NCBI RefSeq assembly: GCF_030463565.1
Contig: NC_134645.1
Location: 1,309,501-1,373,500 of the forward strand
Direction of reading: 5' to 3'
Length of the DNA stretch: 64,000 nucleotides
DNA from: Pelecanus crispus
Lineage: Eukaryota > Chordata > Aves > Pelecaniformes > Pelecanidae
Shown here: in pieces, positions 20,406 to 33,259 of the stretch
Layout of the letters: the number at the start of each line of letters is the position of its first letter
Numbering within the stretch: the first letter of the stretch is position 1
Notes under the pieces: model-generated
What the model saw: only the letters and a program-made list of their open reading frames with translations
Told to the model about the DNA's origin: nothing
Database searches by the model: none
Made by a program: the position numbers and the translations under genes

Positions 20406-23400
20406 AGTCATCTTGCTGAAGGATAAATAATAATAATAAAACCAATAAGAATAATTAAAACCAAAAATCTTCAACAGAACTCATTAGCAGAAGTAAAATA
20501 AGCCAGGGCAAAACTGGAACAAACCGATGGGATTCATATGCAATACAAAGGCTTCTAGTATCTACATGGCAAGGTGGTGCTTAACTTATTGTGCAGGTTT
20601 TTTGCTCAATATGCTGCTTCTGTGTAATCATGGTGAAACAAGCACAGCTGCGAACTCCCCAGTCCCAGCACCCAAAGCTTGTCGTGCCCTTTAATGATCT
20701 GAAAGCCTTGTTAGTCATTAATTAAGTACAACTGGCCCAACAGATGCTGTGTGATTAATGAGTGGAAGGGTTGCTACTTGGTGGCTTGAAACATTGAGGA
20801 GGGGGGCTTGGGGGTGGAGGCGGGCTCGAAACCAGCTTGTACGGAGAGTGTTATCCTTTGGTCCTTTTACCCTGTGTTTGGAAAATTCTTCCTAAATCCC
20901 AGTGTAATTGTCCAGCAGTGGCAATGTTTTTGATGGAGTAAGTGCATGCCTGCCTGGATGGAAGGAAATGGCGAGTGAGGAAAGGAAGGAGCCATCCCCA
21001 CCCAAATATCCCCTCGCTTCTGAGCATCAGCATAGAATTGTTTAGCATCTCTTTTCACGCCTTTTTTTTTTTTTTTTTTCCTTAAAGGAGGAGGGGAGTT
21101 TTGCTATTTGCATGGCAGTCCAGATTTATGGGCTCTTTTTTTTTTTAATCCTGGCAGTGTGCAGTTAAAGGACCCTCCCTACAGCTTTATCAGCTTCTGC
21201 AGTTTCTTGCTGTTGTCAGTGTTTCTCCAACATCGAAGCAACTTTCAGGCTAAAGCTGGGGGGAGGTTGGGTGGTGTGGTGTTGGGTTTTTTTTTAACTT
21301 TCCTGAGAGTAGATGCAATCGGGACATGGTGCTGCTGAGCTCGAGGCAGCACCCAGGCCAGCCCTGCCTGCTTTGTGCCCATGCAGCGGGTTACTCCCCG
21401 TGCCATGCTCCGCGTCCTGGCTGGCTGTGTGGTTTGCAGCTCTCCCGGGGTCAGCAGAGGCAATCGGCGTGGGCTCCCACCCTGGGTGGGCTTTGAATGC
21501 CTCCCGCTTTTCAGCATCAAGAGCCAAAAGCGGATTTTCCACCTATTTCTGAGCCGTTTCCAGCAGAGCTGCTTAGCTGCATAGACACCCAATGTTCAAA
21601 ACAACCTTGTTAGCAAATCAAGCCATTTCGTACCTTTTGCAGATAACACCCAAGCTGCTCTTGCCCTTAGCTTGTGCGCAGACCTTTGCTCGCTTGGGCG
21701 GCGTGGGTGCTCCTCCCGGCTGTGCCCCGGTCCTGCTCCCCTGCACCCAAACTTCTCCACACCCAAAATCCTTTGAGCATCCTCCAGTGGGAGAGTGCCA
21801 GGGGCTGCCAGGTCTGGTCCGAGCCCCAGGTGCTGAGCTGGCAGCGTGCGAGGGGAAAGGACCAGGAGGTGGTGGCAGCTAAAAGGATCTGCAGGACATC
21901 TCTGGGCAAAAGAGCAGCAGCCATGGGTGCTGAGACAGCAGCTTCGTGCCGCGAGCTGCTGGTGGCACCGGCTGAGATTCCGTGTTATCCATGCGCGTCT
22001 CTGGTGGGATCGCTGTGCCTGTGCCGGCTGCCTTGCTTGAGGCATTTGCAGGTGCTGTGTGGGGTGTCTGCAGGGCGGGAGGGGGCAGATGCAGTGTGTT
22101 TATTAGCAGCTTTAACGATAATGGGTTACATATGCTGCTGGAGGTCAAATAAGGACATGCGTCACTGCCTTTGGGCTGAAATCCTCCCCGGGCAGGGTGC
22201 TCGGAGCCAGAATGCACCCAGGCAGAGGAAGGCTGAGCTATGGTACCGGGGCTGGGCTCCTTGAGGCGATTTTCGTACCGTAAGGAGTGACTGTCAAACC
22301 CCGCAGGCAGCGAGGTGCTGGGCAGCAGGACTAACCAAAAAGCATCTCTGCTTGCGGGCTGGTGCATGCTCGCCTCTGTTGCCCATCCTCTCCCGCGGGA
22401 CAGCTCCATGTTGGTCTGGTTTTTGTCCCTTCTCTGCTTTTTCCCCAGTGGAGAAAGCTGCGGTGGTGAGACCTCAGGGGCACCAGCCCACCTCTCGCCC
22501 CTCGCGCTTGGACCCTGCGCGTTTAAACCCAGCTATTTCAAACGCTGGCTCTCGTTCCTCCTCTCCAAATTAATATGGGCACTGATAATCTCTGGCTGAC
22601 TAATAAATCACGTTGTGCAGCAAGGATAACAATAGCTATTAAAAAAAAAAAAAAAAAGATGTTAACAGTTCCCGGTCTCCAAAAGCAACTTGTGCTGCAG
22701 ACTCAGGAAGGAGCTGAGTAAACAGAGGGCTCTGGCTGCCGTCCCTGACGGGCTACCAGCCACCCTGCTGCGATAGCCGGGGCAGCCGGTGGCATCCCGC
22801 GGGGAGCAGGCTGAGCCCCAGGGATGCACGCAGGGCTGCTGGCCCTCAGGGTCCGAGCCCTGCTCTCTGCAGGCTTTGGTCGCGTCCGTCTGTCTGTCTG
22901 CTAGAGGGGTTCAAGGGCTGCTGGCTGTGCATCCAGGGAGGTGAAATCGTGCTGAATGCTAGGGGATTGACCTAAAAATGTTGAGCCTGGGGGGGAAAAA
23001 AAATAATTCTGAGTGTGCAGGCGTTTTTAATTGGTTTAGGTTCTATATGGGGCACTATTCCCAGGCTCTTTTTTTCCTGCAAATGGAAGGATTGGACCGT
23101 AGCTGGAATATTTGGCTCTCAAAGAAATGACCTGGTAGCAGCAGCGGGGGTGCTAAGAAAACTAGAAAGTTATTACTCTGAAAGCCATAATAAAGCTGTC
23201 CGAGCTGGCAGAGCTCCTTATCAGCACAGATTTGTTTACACGCGAGTCTGCGCAAAAGGAAAGGCTCCCGAGATGCTTATGGGAATAGGACATCAGCGGG
23301 CATTTGTCCCAGCTGTTTTCGGCTGCCTGGCCAGCCTCCCGGAAGCACCAGGCTCCTTGCAAGAAAATACCTTGTGGGATGAAGGGCAGAGTCCCAATTC

Positions 23401-25251
23401 ACCAACACCAAGGGATGATTTTGCCTCTTAACTTGTTGTTACAGTCATTTTTTTTTTTTCTCGTGTCCGAAAGCTCGGTGCAGTCCCTTGCAAATGCTGA
23501 AACTGTTGATGAGTCTGTATTGGGTGGTCTGGGGCTGTGTATCAATGGGGTGTATAAAATGTGGTGTCGTAATAACCTCTAGCTGTGTCTTGCTCGCAGA
23601 TGGAGCGCATTTAAGAAAACAAGAGAATTAAATTAGATGCTGTCACTTAGTGCTTGCATGCAGAGGGATCTTTCCTCCCACTCGTGCTGGTAGGGTGAGC
23701 GATATTATATGACAAATACTGCTGGGGAAGTTATGCTGTAGTAGGGGGGAAGGTGAAGAAGAGGACAGAGGTAACAAAAACCCCAACTCCTCCTTTTAAT
23801 TTCAGAGAGAGATTTAGGGATATTACTGTTGGAATCCCACCAGGACACCTGGCTAATGCACACACCCTCTGGCTGCAAAAATAAGCTGTGGGATTTCTAT
23901 GGCCGAATGATCCAACCCACCCTGTTAAGTTCAGTCTGGGATTTTGAGCTCGGAGAAGTCGGAGCGAGTGGTAATTTGCCTGCTGATGACCTGAAATCTG
24001 AAGCATTTTTTGCAGCAGAGGAAGAGCTTGCACCAGGGTGCCGCTGCTGCTGCTGCAAAAAAAAAAAGCTTCAGCTGTGCTGAAAGCCCTGTTATTCCTA
24101 AATCTCATCGTATATCCTGGTCATCTGCTTGGCCGGGCAAGCCGTTGGATAGTTTGGCAATGCAGGGAGGGTTGTGCTCCTCAGCCTCCTCGAGGATGTT
24201 CCTGAAGCGGTGGCTGGAGCAATGCAGCCAGGGGGAATTGCAATATGCCCTTCCCTGTCAGCGATTGCCTAAGAAAAGGAAAATTGGGTCATTTCATCTG
24301 CTCCTGAAATTACTGGCCTTGAAATACAAACTGGTGAAAGATAATTGCTAATTGCAAAAGCATGGGGAAGCTTTGCACATTTTTTTTTTTCCCCTCCCTA
24401 AAGTCGTGTGTCTGTTCTTTGTGGGGAGCTGCAAAGGCACAATATGGCGAGCAAACATTTTTAGCATACTCTGCTTTTTTTTTTTGCATAGCTTGGGATT
24501 CTCCCCTGTCAATAGTAAATGCTGGAAGAAAATTCCATTTTAGCTCATTCCATTTGGTAACTGCGTTTTTTTTTCCCCCCAGTGCAAATGAATAAAGGTT
24601 ATTAAATACTCATAGCGAGGACTGTGAAGTAGTGATATGGATACTGGAATTTCGGACATGTGCCCACTCTTCAGAGCCTGCAGCAAGCCCTGTGCAACAC
24701 TGGGCCTGATAGTTGAAAAAAAAATAAGTAAAAATTAAAAAAAAAACCCCACCCTAAACCCACAAAGCACCCTAAGCGGAAGCGAGATAAGCGTGCCTAC
24801 GCTGAAGACGCTGGTTCCTGACTAACGCAGAGCCCAAGCGCGGGACCACAGGCTGAGCATCCCCGCTCCCTTTGCTAGCCCCAATTTTGGCTGATGCCTT
24901 CCCCTCTCTGTGGCTGCTGTACCCCATCCAGCTCCTCTTGCGAGGAGCAGAAGCGTGGTGCGAATGACTATAACCTCCCTGCTCCCGCTCCCCGCGGCAC
25001 GAGGTCGGGGTATGCGATAGCAATGACGCTTCAACAGGGTTATGTTGCATTTCCAAAATAAGAGAAAATGTTGGGGGGTCCTGTGTTTGCTTTGGTCTCC
25101 AAGCGCCTCGGGGCCAGGTGTGGGGAGAACTGGGTTCACTAATGCTTTTTGCAGAAGCTTTTGCTCCTTTCCCCCCTTGAAATTGTAAAGCTTCAGCAAA
25201 ACTGAAGACCACAGGCTCAAAGCTGAGGTTTTCCTTGGTAAGCAGATAACT
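20406..25251. other. Intergenic, no gene seen
   Basis: Unique sequence with A/T runs near 21061-21080 and 22639-22657. The overlapping short open frames at 21590-22410 lie in a CG-moderate patch without domain signal. AT-rich stretches around 24290-24360 contain TAATTG-type homeodomain cores, but nothing decisive. Confidence 0.5.
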
Positions 25252-25376
25252 ACTTGGGACATGGTTTAGTCTGGTCTACCCTTAATTGGCTTAGTGTGGA
25301 CTTGGTAATGTTAGGTGAATGGTTGGACTGGATGATCTTAAAGGTCTTTTCCAACCTACACAATTCCATGATTCTA
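25252..25376 (+). mobile_element. CR1 LINE 3' end (truncated)
   Basis: The copy starts within the GGGACATGGTTTAGTCTGGT region and runs through the conserved 3' segment to a short tail ending GATTCTA. It belongs to the simple type with the linker CTGGTCTACCCTTAATTGG, also seen at 60209 and, in reverse, at 44547. Confidence 0.92.
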
Positions 25377-28300
25377 CTTTCAAAGCAGTTATTCTCTGGT
25401 ATATTGAGGAAAATATTGCACAAGGGAAATATTGTGCGAGTATGGGAGGAGAAGAGCAAAGCAGGGGCATACCCAAGTTGCTAAGCGTACCGAGGTCTAA
25501 TAAGGAGCTTACTGTGCACCCACAGCTTCTCTGCACCTCCTGTTCCTGCCTGCAAATGCAGCCACAGGTACTTTAATTCATTGCAGCCTCAGAAGTGCTA
25601 TAAAGATGAATAACGCATTGACCGGGAGCTACAGCGGCCGATGCCAGCCGTGTTCCCGCGGAGCGTGCGGCGTACGGGACGTGGGGCAGCATCTTCTCTA
25701 ACAACCCTGCCTAAAACCCCAGCGGGTCAAGCGCTATCCTAACCAGCTCTCGTTATTGCTAGGCTATATAATGACTTATTTCATCGCGGATGGCTTTTTT
25801 TCCAGTGCAAATTTGACACCTCTCCTGCGCCGGTGGATGTACTGCACCGATCAGCCCGAGCCGGGCTTGCTGGGTGGCCGACGGATGCAGCGAGCCCTCG
25901 GCAATCGTCCCGAGCGGGAGGGTGGGTGTGGGCAGGCGAGCGAGTTGCTGCCTGTCTAATTACTGATTTTAATGTGGAAAGAAAGTATTGCACCATTTCT
26001 CTCTCAGGTGATATGTGAGGACTTGTTTCCCCTTTATATTTATGACTCGCAAGGTTTCTTTCCCATGGAAAAAAGGTTGTCCTTATCACGTAGGAATGTC
26101 AAGCCATGGGAAACATCCTTCATCCCAGAGCTGAGCTTGGGTGGCAGGCAATGCCCAGCAGTCTTGAAGGTGCCATCAGCTTCAGCTTTTGGTTTTCCTC
26201 TTGCCAACAGGGGAAGGGAAAGAAATGGGTCTCCGTTAGCGCTGTAAACGAGACTTGAGATGAGCAAAGCGGAGCGTGTTGCTGTCCTCGCCATCCCTGG
26301 GGCGTGCAGAGCCACGGCTGAGCGAGGAGCGTTGCACGGTGCCGGCACAGTGCACAGTTTTCCACTTAAAATTGGGAGCGGGAAGGGCTGAGGTGGTCAC
26401 CCATGCACTGTGTCCCCCCTCTTTGGTGCCAGAGGGGGAATCCCAAAGGAAGCACCATCTTCCCTCGCGCTTGCAGATCCAGCCTCCGCCGTATGCGATC
26501 CCAGCAGCGGGACTGTCGGGACCACGAAGGGCGGTGGGCTCTAGGGGGGGAGGTTTTGGGGGCTCTCGTTGACGTTTTGGACAGTCACAAGCACGCATAA
26601 ATGAAGGTGTCTCCAAATGTCTGCGGCTTCCTTTCTGGAGCAGAGCCACGGGAGTGGTGGGCTTTTTTTATTAAATATTAATTTCCTCCCTTTAGAGCCT
26701 GTTTACTCATAACGCACAATTTCCTGCCTGCCTTCCCTCGCCCTCCTGTTAGACTTTGTGTGTTCGTGGCTTTTCCCCCCTACGTTTCCTGGCTGAGGTT
26801 TGCCACCTGGCAGCCCCAAGCATGAAACCTGTGGATGGGGAAGAATTTAGGTGGCGGAAAAGGGCTTAAACGGGGTATCGGCTTGCTCTGGCTTTGCAGC
26901 CGGAGCACCAACTTCTTGCTGCTGAGCTCAGCGTGATTTACTTGCTGTTCCCACATCCCGCGGGCCTGGGAGGGGCCAATGTGATTCAGCGGGGCGGGCG
27001 CCGGAGGCACCATCCCTCTGCCTCCATCTCCAACACACCCAGCTGGGTTGTGTCTTATTTTTCTATTTTTTTCTTTTTTGCTGTCCCAGCCCAGCTGCAT
27101 TGAATTGCTTTTCCTCTCCCCTGTTACTTCCTGCTGATGCACTTGCTCATGTGAAGGAGATGGGTTTGGAGGCAGCTGAAACCTGCTTGAGGGAAATGTG
27201 AAGGAAAAGGCAGGGTTGTAAACAAGCTGGGGGCTTGGGGAAGGGATGGGTGTTGCCCTGCCTGGGCAGCAATAGCTGGAAGGAAAAGGAGGGTGGAAAT
27301 CCTCCGAGGGGATGAGCAGATCTCCTGGACCCTCCCTGGCTTGCAGGAGCATCAGTTGGGGCTTGGTTGGGTGGTGTGGGATGTGTTTGCTTCTTCCTCC
27401 CTCCTCTACAGCCTGGAGAGCTGGCTAAAAAAATTAATATAGCCCAAATGACCAGGGATTGATCAAGGGATGTGGCGTGACAAGGTTGTGAAAATCAACC
27501 TGCAGTGGTAGCAGAAGGAGAATTAATTCTTTGCTTTCAAAAGTGGTGGTGTTGTGCTGCTAATAATATTTCTGCAAGCAAATCGGTCTTCTGTGCATCT
27601 TCTATCCCCAGAAAGTTAAGATTTGTTTGGCACAGAGTGGGTCTTGGGTCATTTGTGTGCACGGGGCTCTCTGGGGTTGCCCCACACGGGATTGGGTTTG
27701 AGCTAACTCTGGCCACTGCCATGGAAATGGAGGCACCGGGGGAGATGCCTCGCTGCGGCGATGGTTAACAAAACTGCAGCCATAGTGTGCGTGGTTTTTT
27801 TTTTTTTTGGAAGTCTGCTCCCAATTTCAAGGTCCACAGCAGCCAGGCAGCACTGCCTCCCTCGAGCACCTCCTCCGTGATGCTGTGGCTCTGCTCTGCC
27901 CTAGTCATGCGTGTTTGCCACCTGCTCCAGGGTCTCCCAGCATCTCCAAGAAGTATTCTTGCGTGTCTTTTGCTTTTGTTTGCTTTTTTTGGGCTGCAGA
28001 GCTGATGGGAGAGCCCTGAGAAGAGCAGCACAGATCCAGGCAGGCGTGAAGGGACAAAGGGTCAGAGCATCCCGATGTCCAACCACCTCCGTACCCTTAC
28101 GTGATTGCTTTAGAGGAATTTCAAGGCGCGATGAGAATAGTCAAATTTGCGGTTGACTGAAGAGGCTGCAATGTGCCGCCAGCGCTGTTGGGGTGGGGGG
28201 AACAGCGATCCTATAGAAAAAGGGGGAAGCTACAAAATGGTGTCGTTAACTGGGGAGCACGGAGCTGCTGATCCGCTACCAGCAGTGCGAGGAGGCTGAC

Positions 28301-31300
28301 AGCCCCCCGCTATGGGATGCGATCTCCCCGGCCCCTCTCCCCGTCTGCTGCCAAGGAGAGGTCCCATCAGGGGATGCATTAAGAAGGAAGATGAGCCTAC
28401 AGCTTAAACGTGGTGTTTTGGGTTTGTTTTTTTTAGAAGCTTGGCAGAAAAGTATCTTGCAGCACATGAAAACATTGAGGTCATTGCCCCAGGGACCCCA
28501 TGCAGAAGGAGCTGATCTGAGCAATGCCTGGACTGCTCTTGCCAAGAGCTTTGCAATTTGTGTTTTCCAGGCCCTTTTTGAGGCATTTCTCTAGTTATAT
28601 CCAGCAAATGCTTGTCTTTGGGAGAGGAGGATGGGGATAGACTGCCTGGGAGGGGCAGGTGCCTCTGGTTTGCCCTGGGAGCGAGGGTGCAGCGAAAGCA
28701 GCACTTGCCCTTCCAGTGACATGAGAGCAACCCCAAGAAAAAAAATCTGTTTTCCTTTATGCTAATGAAGTTTGTCACTCAGAGGCGAAAGAAATTGGAT
28801 ATTTATAGCTGACGTGCAATGTGAGGAGCTGAAAGAAAGATTAGCCCAAATCACTTTCCGCTTCCCCGCTGTGAGTGTGGATGCTGGCTCTGGGCATCTC
28901 CTCCATGGTACCTCTAACTGGGAAAAAGCATGGACTTTTTATTCCTATTTTTTTCTTTTTTCCTTCTTTTCTTTTTTTTTTCCATTTTGCAAATCCAGAA
29001 TTACATTCTGGGAGAGAGCATTGCTTTTGGGAGCCCCAGCATATGCTTTTCTGGGGCCACATGCTTTTGCAGAGCATGCCCCTGCGTTCCAGTCAAGGTT
29101 TGTTGTTTGGTTGGGTTTTTTTTTTTTTTACGTGCCCATCTCTTTGCAAGAAGCGGCTCTGGCTTTTTGCAGGGAGCTCAGCCGAAGTTACGGATGTGTC
29201 AGGAGCCAGCTGGTAAGCGTTGTTGGAGCTTTATTTCTAGTGTCATCAAAGCTGTCTGAATCCAGTATAAACAAGTGAGTTATCTTTAGCTAACATTATT
29301 CAATATAAGCCTCATAATATAACCATATATAAACAGAAAGTCAAGGGGAAGCCAAAGATAAGTCCCATCCATGTGAGCTGGCCCCCATTTTTTGGTGTTT
29401 TTGTTTTCTAAGGCACAGGGTTCAGCTGGAAGTCATGCCTAAGGTAGCAAGAAGTGGCTGGTGCTTCGTTCCCGAGAGCCTGGGTGCTGGGAGGGCTCTG
29501 GGTTTAAACTCCGAAGGTTTGGATCCCAAGTTCAGCAAATGCACTGGAATAACCATGCCCTTCGCTCCTCCTTCTGCGTCTAGCTCGCATCCCTTGGGAT
29601 TCGGGCCTTGTGAAAGCTGCTGCTGGGTTTATTCTCTCATGTGGGATGTGCGATGCTGTAGCTCCTAGCGCGAGGAATTCCTGGTCGCTCCCTGCCCTGC
29701 GGTGTGCGGAGCCGGGCCCCGCTCTGACCCCTTCTCAAAGGCACAGAAATCCCTAAACTAGTCATTTACCTGCTGACTGCGTTCGCTCACGTGGGAAGCA
29801 TTGCGCTTAACCGCGAGCACGCCGTGAACTGCAGAGAGTTTTTGAAGTGGGAAGTAAATGCCTGTTCCCACCCGGGGCCAAAATAAGTAAATACATGTGT
29901 AAGTATTTCCTTCATATCTCAGTCCTTGGAATTGCATGATGCTTCAGCTTTCATTTAAAAAAAAAAAACAAACCCGAAACCCAAGGTTTCTAGCCCCTTT
30001 GATTGTGGAGAAATGCTCAGCAACCTGCCCCATCCTTGCCCTTAAAACCCCAAAAGCAAATAAAAAGGAACTTAAAAAAAAAAAAAAAGCTAAAAAAAGA
30101 TTACAAAATGCTATCAGCATGATCCTAAGTCATATTTTTAAGCAGAAGCTGGGCTGTGACTCATGGGGCTCCTGAACAAGTGGGCGATGCTGACCCAGCC
30201 TGCCCTGGGCAGGGGCTGACCCTTAACTTCCAGACCCGGGGGAGCATCTCCCCACACCGCTGCCTCTTTAGAAATAATAGCCGGGCTGGAAACTTTTCAC
30301 TTTAATGGTTTTGACACAAACCCACGTGTGGCCAGACCCATTGGGAAGCGTTGCCGTAGATGCGGAGCCCGTTGGGATCTCCGTTTTGCAGCCAAGGCAG
30401 ACGTGCCCTCTTCTGGCTGAGCTTCAGCGAGGCCACGGAGGCTCGTTGAGGCTGGGATCGCTAACGAAGAGAGGCACTGCGCGGGTTGCACGCGCCCTTC
30501 TGCAGGATCAGAGCGTGAAGCGTGCATCCTGCAGCGTTTTGAGAGCTGGTGTAATTGCAGATGTCCTGGAGAGTTTCCATTCTGGGGGAAACAAGATTTT
30601 GCCTTTCGCCCACTTGTGTGCGTTTGTGTTTTTTTTTTTAAAGCCAGTGCGATGACCATGTGCAGGTTCTCCTCGAGCTCCTGGGTGGTATATTTTGACA
30701 GCAGTTTTCATAGCTTGTGGTAGATCAGATGGGTTACAAATCCTCATGTAAACCAGGAGGGAAGCAAAGCCTGGAGCTGTTACAAGCTGTTTACCTTAGC
30801 GATGATGACATGGGGTTGCGGGGGACGACGACAACAAGAAAAAACCTTTTTGCATGGAAAATGAACGCTTTGAGTCATACTCCTGAGTACAGCTTGGGAG
30901 AGCTGCTGCAACCTTGTGGAATACATAGAGCAATTCCAATGTGGTTTTCATTTTCCATGTACTCAAGTTGGTCCAAGTTTTCTTTCCTTTTCGTTGTTTT
31001 TTTTTTGATTTAACTCTTTTACCACTTACATCTCTTATTTACCCATGGAAACGGGGCTGCTCGGCATTTCAATGGCAGGAAGGCAGGAGCTGCCGAGCCC
31101 CGCGTGGCATCGCTGTCTGCCAAAAGGTCAGACCTCCGCATCCGTCTTATTGCTGTGCCGCCTGCAATGCTGGTGGTGGGATCCTGAGGTGCTTCCTTAC
31201 ATTTAAATAGGACGGAGGAGTAATCGCTTCTGAGCTGGGCTGCCTCCCCGTCGTCACCACCCTCGGCTGCAAAAGTGATGTAGGGGCTCGGAAAAAGGGC

Positions 31301-32721
31301 ATCATTCCTGCTGGAGCATCTCATGCCAAGCTTCTTCTCCAGGGCAAACCAACAGCTAGGAAATCAGCATGTTTTGGGGAGGAGGGGAAAAAAAAAACCT
31401 TCCAGAATCACTGGGAAAAGGTCAAGCAAGGCTTTATTTTCTTGCTTTGACTCTGGGCAGAAGCAAATCCCACCTCACTTGAAGGGCTGCTGGGATCTTG
31501 GGTCTTCCTGGGCAGACACTGGTACAAGATGTCCTTTGCTCAGCATCGGTGTTGATTTGTGCATGAATAAAACCCGGGTCCTGACCCCGGGGTGCTTTGA
31601 GTTGCCGAAACGGGCTGGGGCTCGTACTAAGTGGAGAGCTAGCAAGCGGGTGTGCTTAAACCTGCTCGCAAGCCGGGGGGATCGGGCTTGGAGGGACGGC
31701 ATCACGGCTCTGGCAGGAGGAAGACCTCCAGATGCAGGAGGTGGCACAGAAAAATGTCAGTAAATCTTCCTGTAACCGTCGGCGAAGCAGAATGGATCCC
31801 ATCCAGAGGTCGTCACCACTGGGGCAGAGACTTCTGCTCTCTTTGGATGGGCTCCATAATTAACTCGCCCTATGAGTGCATTTCCATATGAGATTAATAA
31901 CCGGCGACCTGCGGCGTGGGGAGCCCTGTCCCTCTCCCCAGCTCCTTGCCCTGCAGGAGGCAAGCGGAGGCGGGATGTGCAGCTGGGATGGATCTGTGTG
32001 ATGGTGGCTGTCTCCATCCAGGTGGGTAATGACCCCATCTGCAGTATTAATTAGTCTGGTGAAGCAATTATAATTAGCTGTGGTCCTCGCTGTCATAGCG
32101 CATAAGGTTTAAATGAGTAAAAGGGCACTGCTTGCAGCGAGACACGGGTAAATGAGGAAAAAGCCGGCGTGCCCCAAACTGAGACATGGGTTGACAGCAT
32201 TTGGGGATCAGGTCCCCAACCTTTAAGCCTGACTTAATTTACCGGAGCTACCAAGCTCTGCTTTAAACCACCTCCAAGGGTTTCCTCGGCAGCGCTGCTT
32301 TGGAAAGCAAGGGTCACGCTGCCTTTTTTCCCCCCTCTGTGGACAAGGTGAAATCTCTTTTCTTTTTTTTTTAAATTTTTTCCCCCACTCCACGGTGCTG
32401 GTTGTGCAGTGTCAGTGGTGGAGGGCAGAGGGGAGGGCTGGCCCCCCGCCGGGATTTTGCAGGAAAGCGAGGCGCTCGGCAGTACAATGCATTATTTCCT
32501 GCAGGGAGGGACCCCGCAATACAGGAAAACATCAGCAGATTTCTGCAGCCATCGCTCGGGTGCTGCCTGGCCCCGAGCTGTCCTGCCTCCATGGACACTG
32601 TGTGCCCCCAACATGCGGCCGGGACTCCCGGTGCTGCACCCCATGGGCACTATTGGGGCGGGGAGGAAGGGCGTTACAAGTTTTTTTTGCTATTGCTGTA
32701 ACAGTGCATATTGCAACTATT
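25377..32721. other. Intergenic, no gene seen
   Basis: About 7.3 kb of unique sequence. It contains several T or A runs (27797-27808, 28935-28986 pyrimidine-rich, 29118-29129, 29957-29968, 30074-30087). Open frames are all under about 190 codons and overlap on both strands. I see no transposon body, RNA gene or conserved domain. Confidence 0.5.
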
Positions 32722-33259
32722 ATGAGGAGTGGCTGGGGGTGTTCAGCCTGGAGAAGAGGAGGCTGAGGGGAGACCTGATTGCTCTCTACAACTACCTGAC
32801 AGGAGGTTGCAGTGAGGGGGGTGTTGGTCTCTTCTCCCAAGTAACAAGTGATAGGATGAAATGGGCTCAAGCTGTGCCAGGGGAGGTTTAGATTGGATAT
32901 TAGGAAAAATTTCTTCATGGAAAGGGTGGTCAAGCATTGGAACAGGCTGCCCAGAGAGGTGGTGGAGTCACCATCCCTGGAGGGGTTCAAAAAATGGGCA
33001 GATGTGGCACTTTGGGACATGGTTTAGTGGGCATGGTGGTGTTGGGTTGATGGTTGGGCTGATGATCTTGGAGATCCTTTCCAACCTTAATGATTCCTAG
33101 TTTTTACTTTCATTAAAAATAATCCAGCCACCAAGCCAGGAAACATGAAATTATTCCTCTCCCCTCAATTGGTTTAGTGTGGACTTGGTAGTGTAGGTTA
33201 ATAGTTGGACTGGATGATCTTCAAGGTCTTTTCCAACCTAAATGATTTGATGATTCTAT
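32722..33259 (+). mobile_element. CR1 LINE, longest copy, composite with two 3' ends
   Basis: Unit 1 (about 32722-33099) contains the 3'-UTR-proximal CR1 sequence (GTTCAGCCTGGAGAAGAGGA, the CTCTACAACTACCTGACAGG block, then the TTGGATATTAGGAAAAATTT region) and a first 3' end finishing ATGATTCCTAG. A linker (33100-33175, including AATCCAGCCACCAAGCCAGG) follows. Unit 2 (to 33259) is a second CR1 3' end with tail. No intact reverse transcriptase frame is present. Confidence 0.95.
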
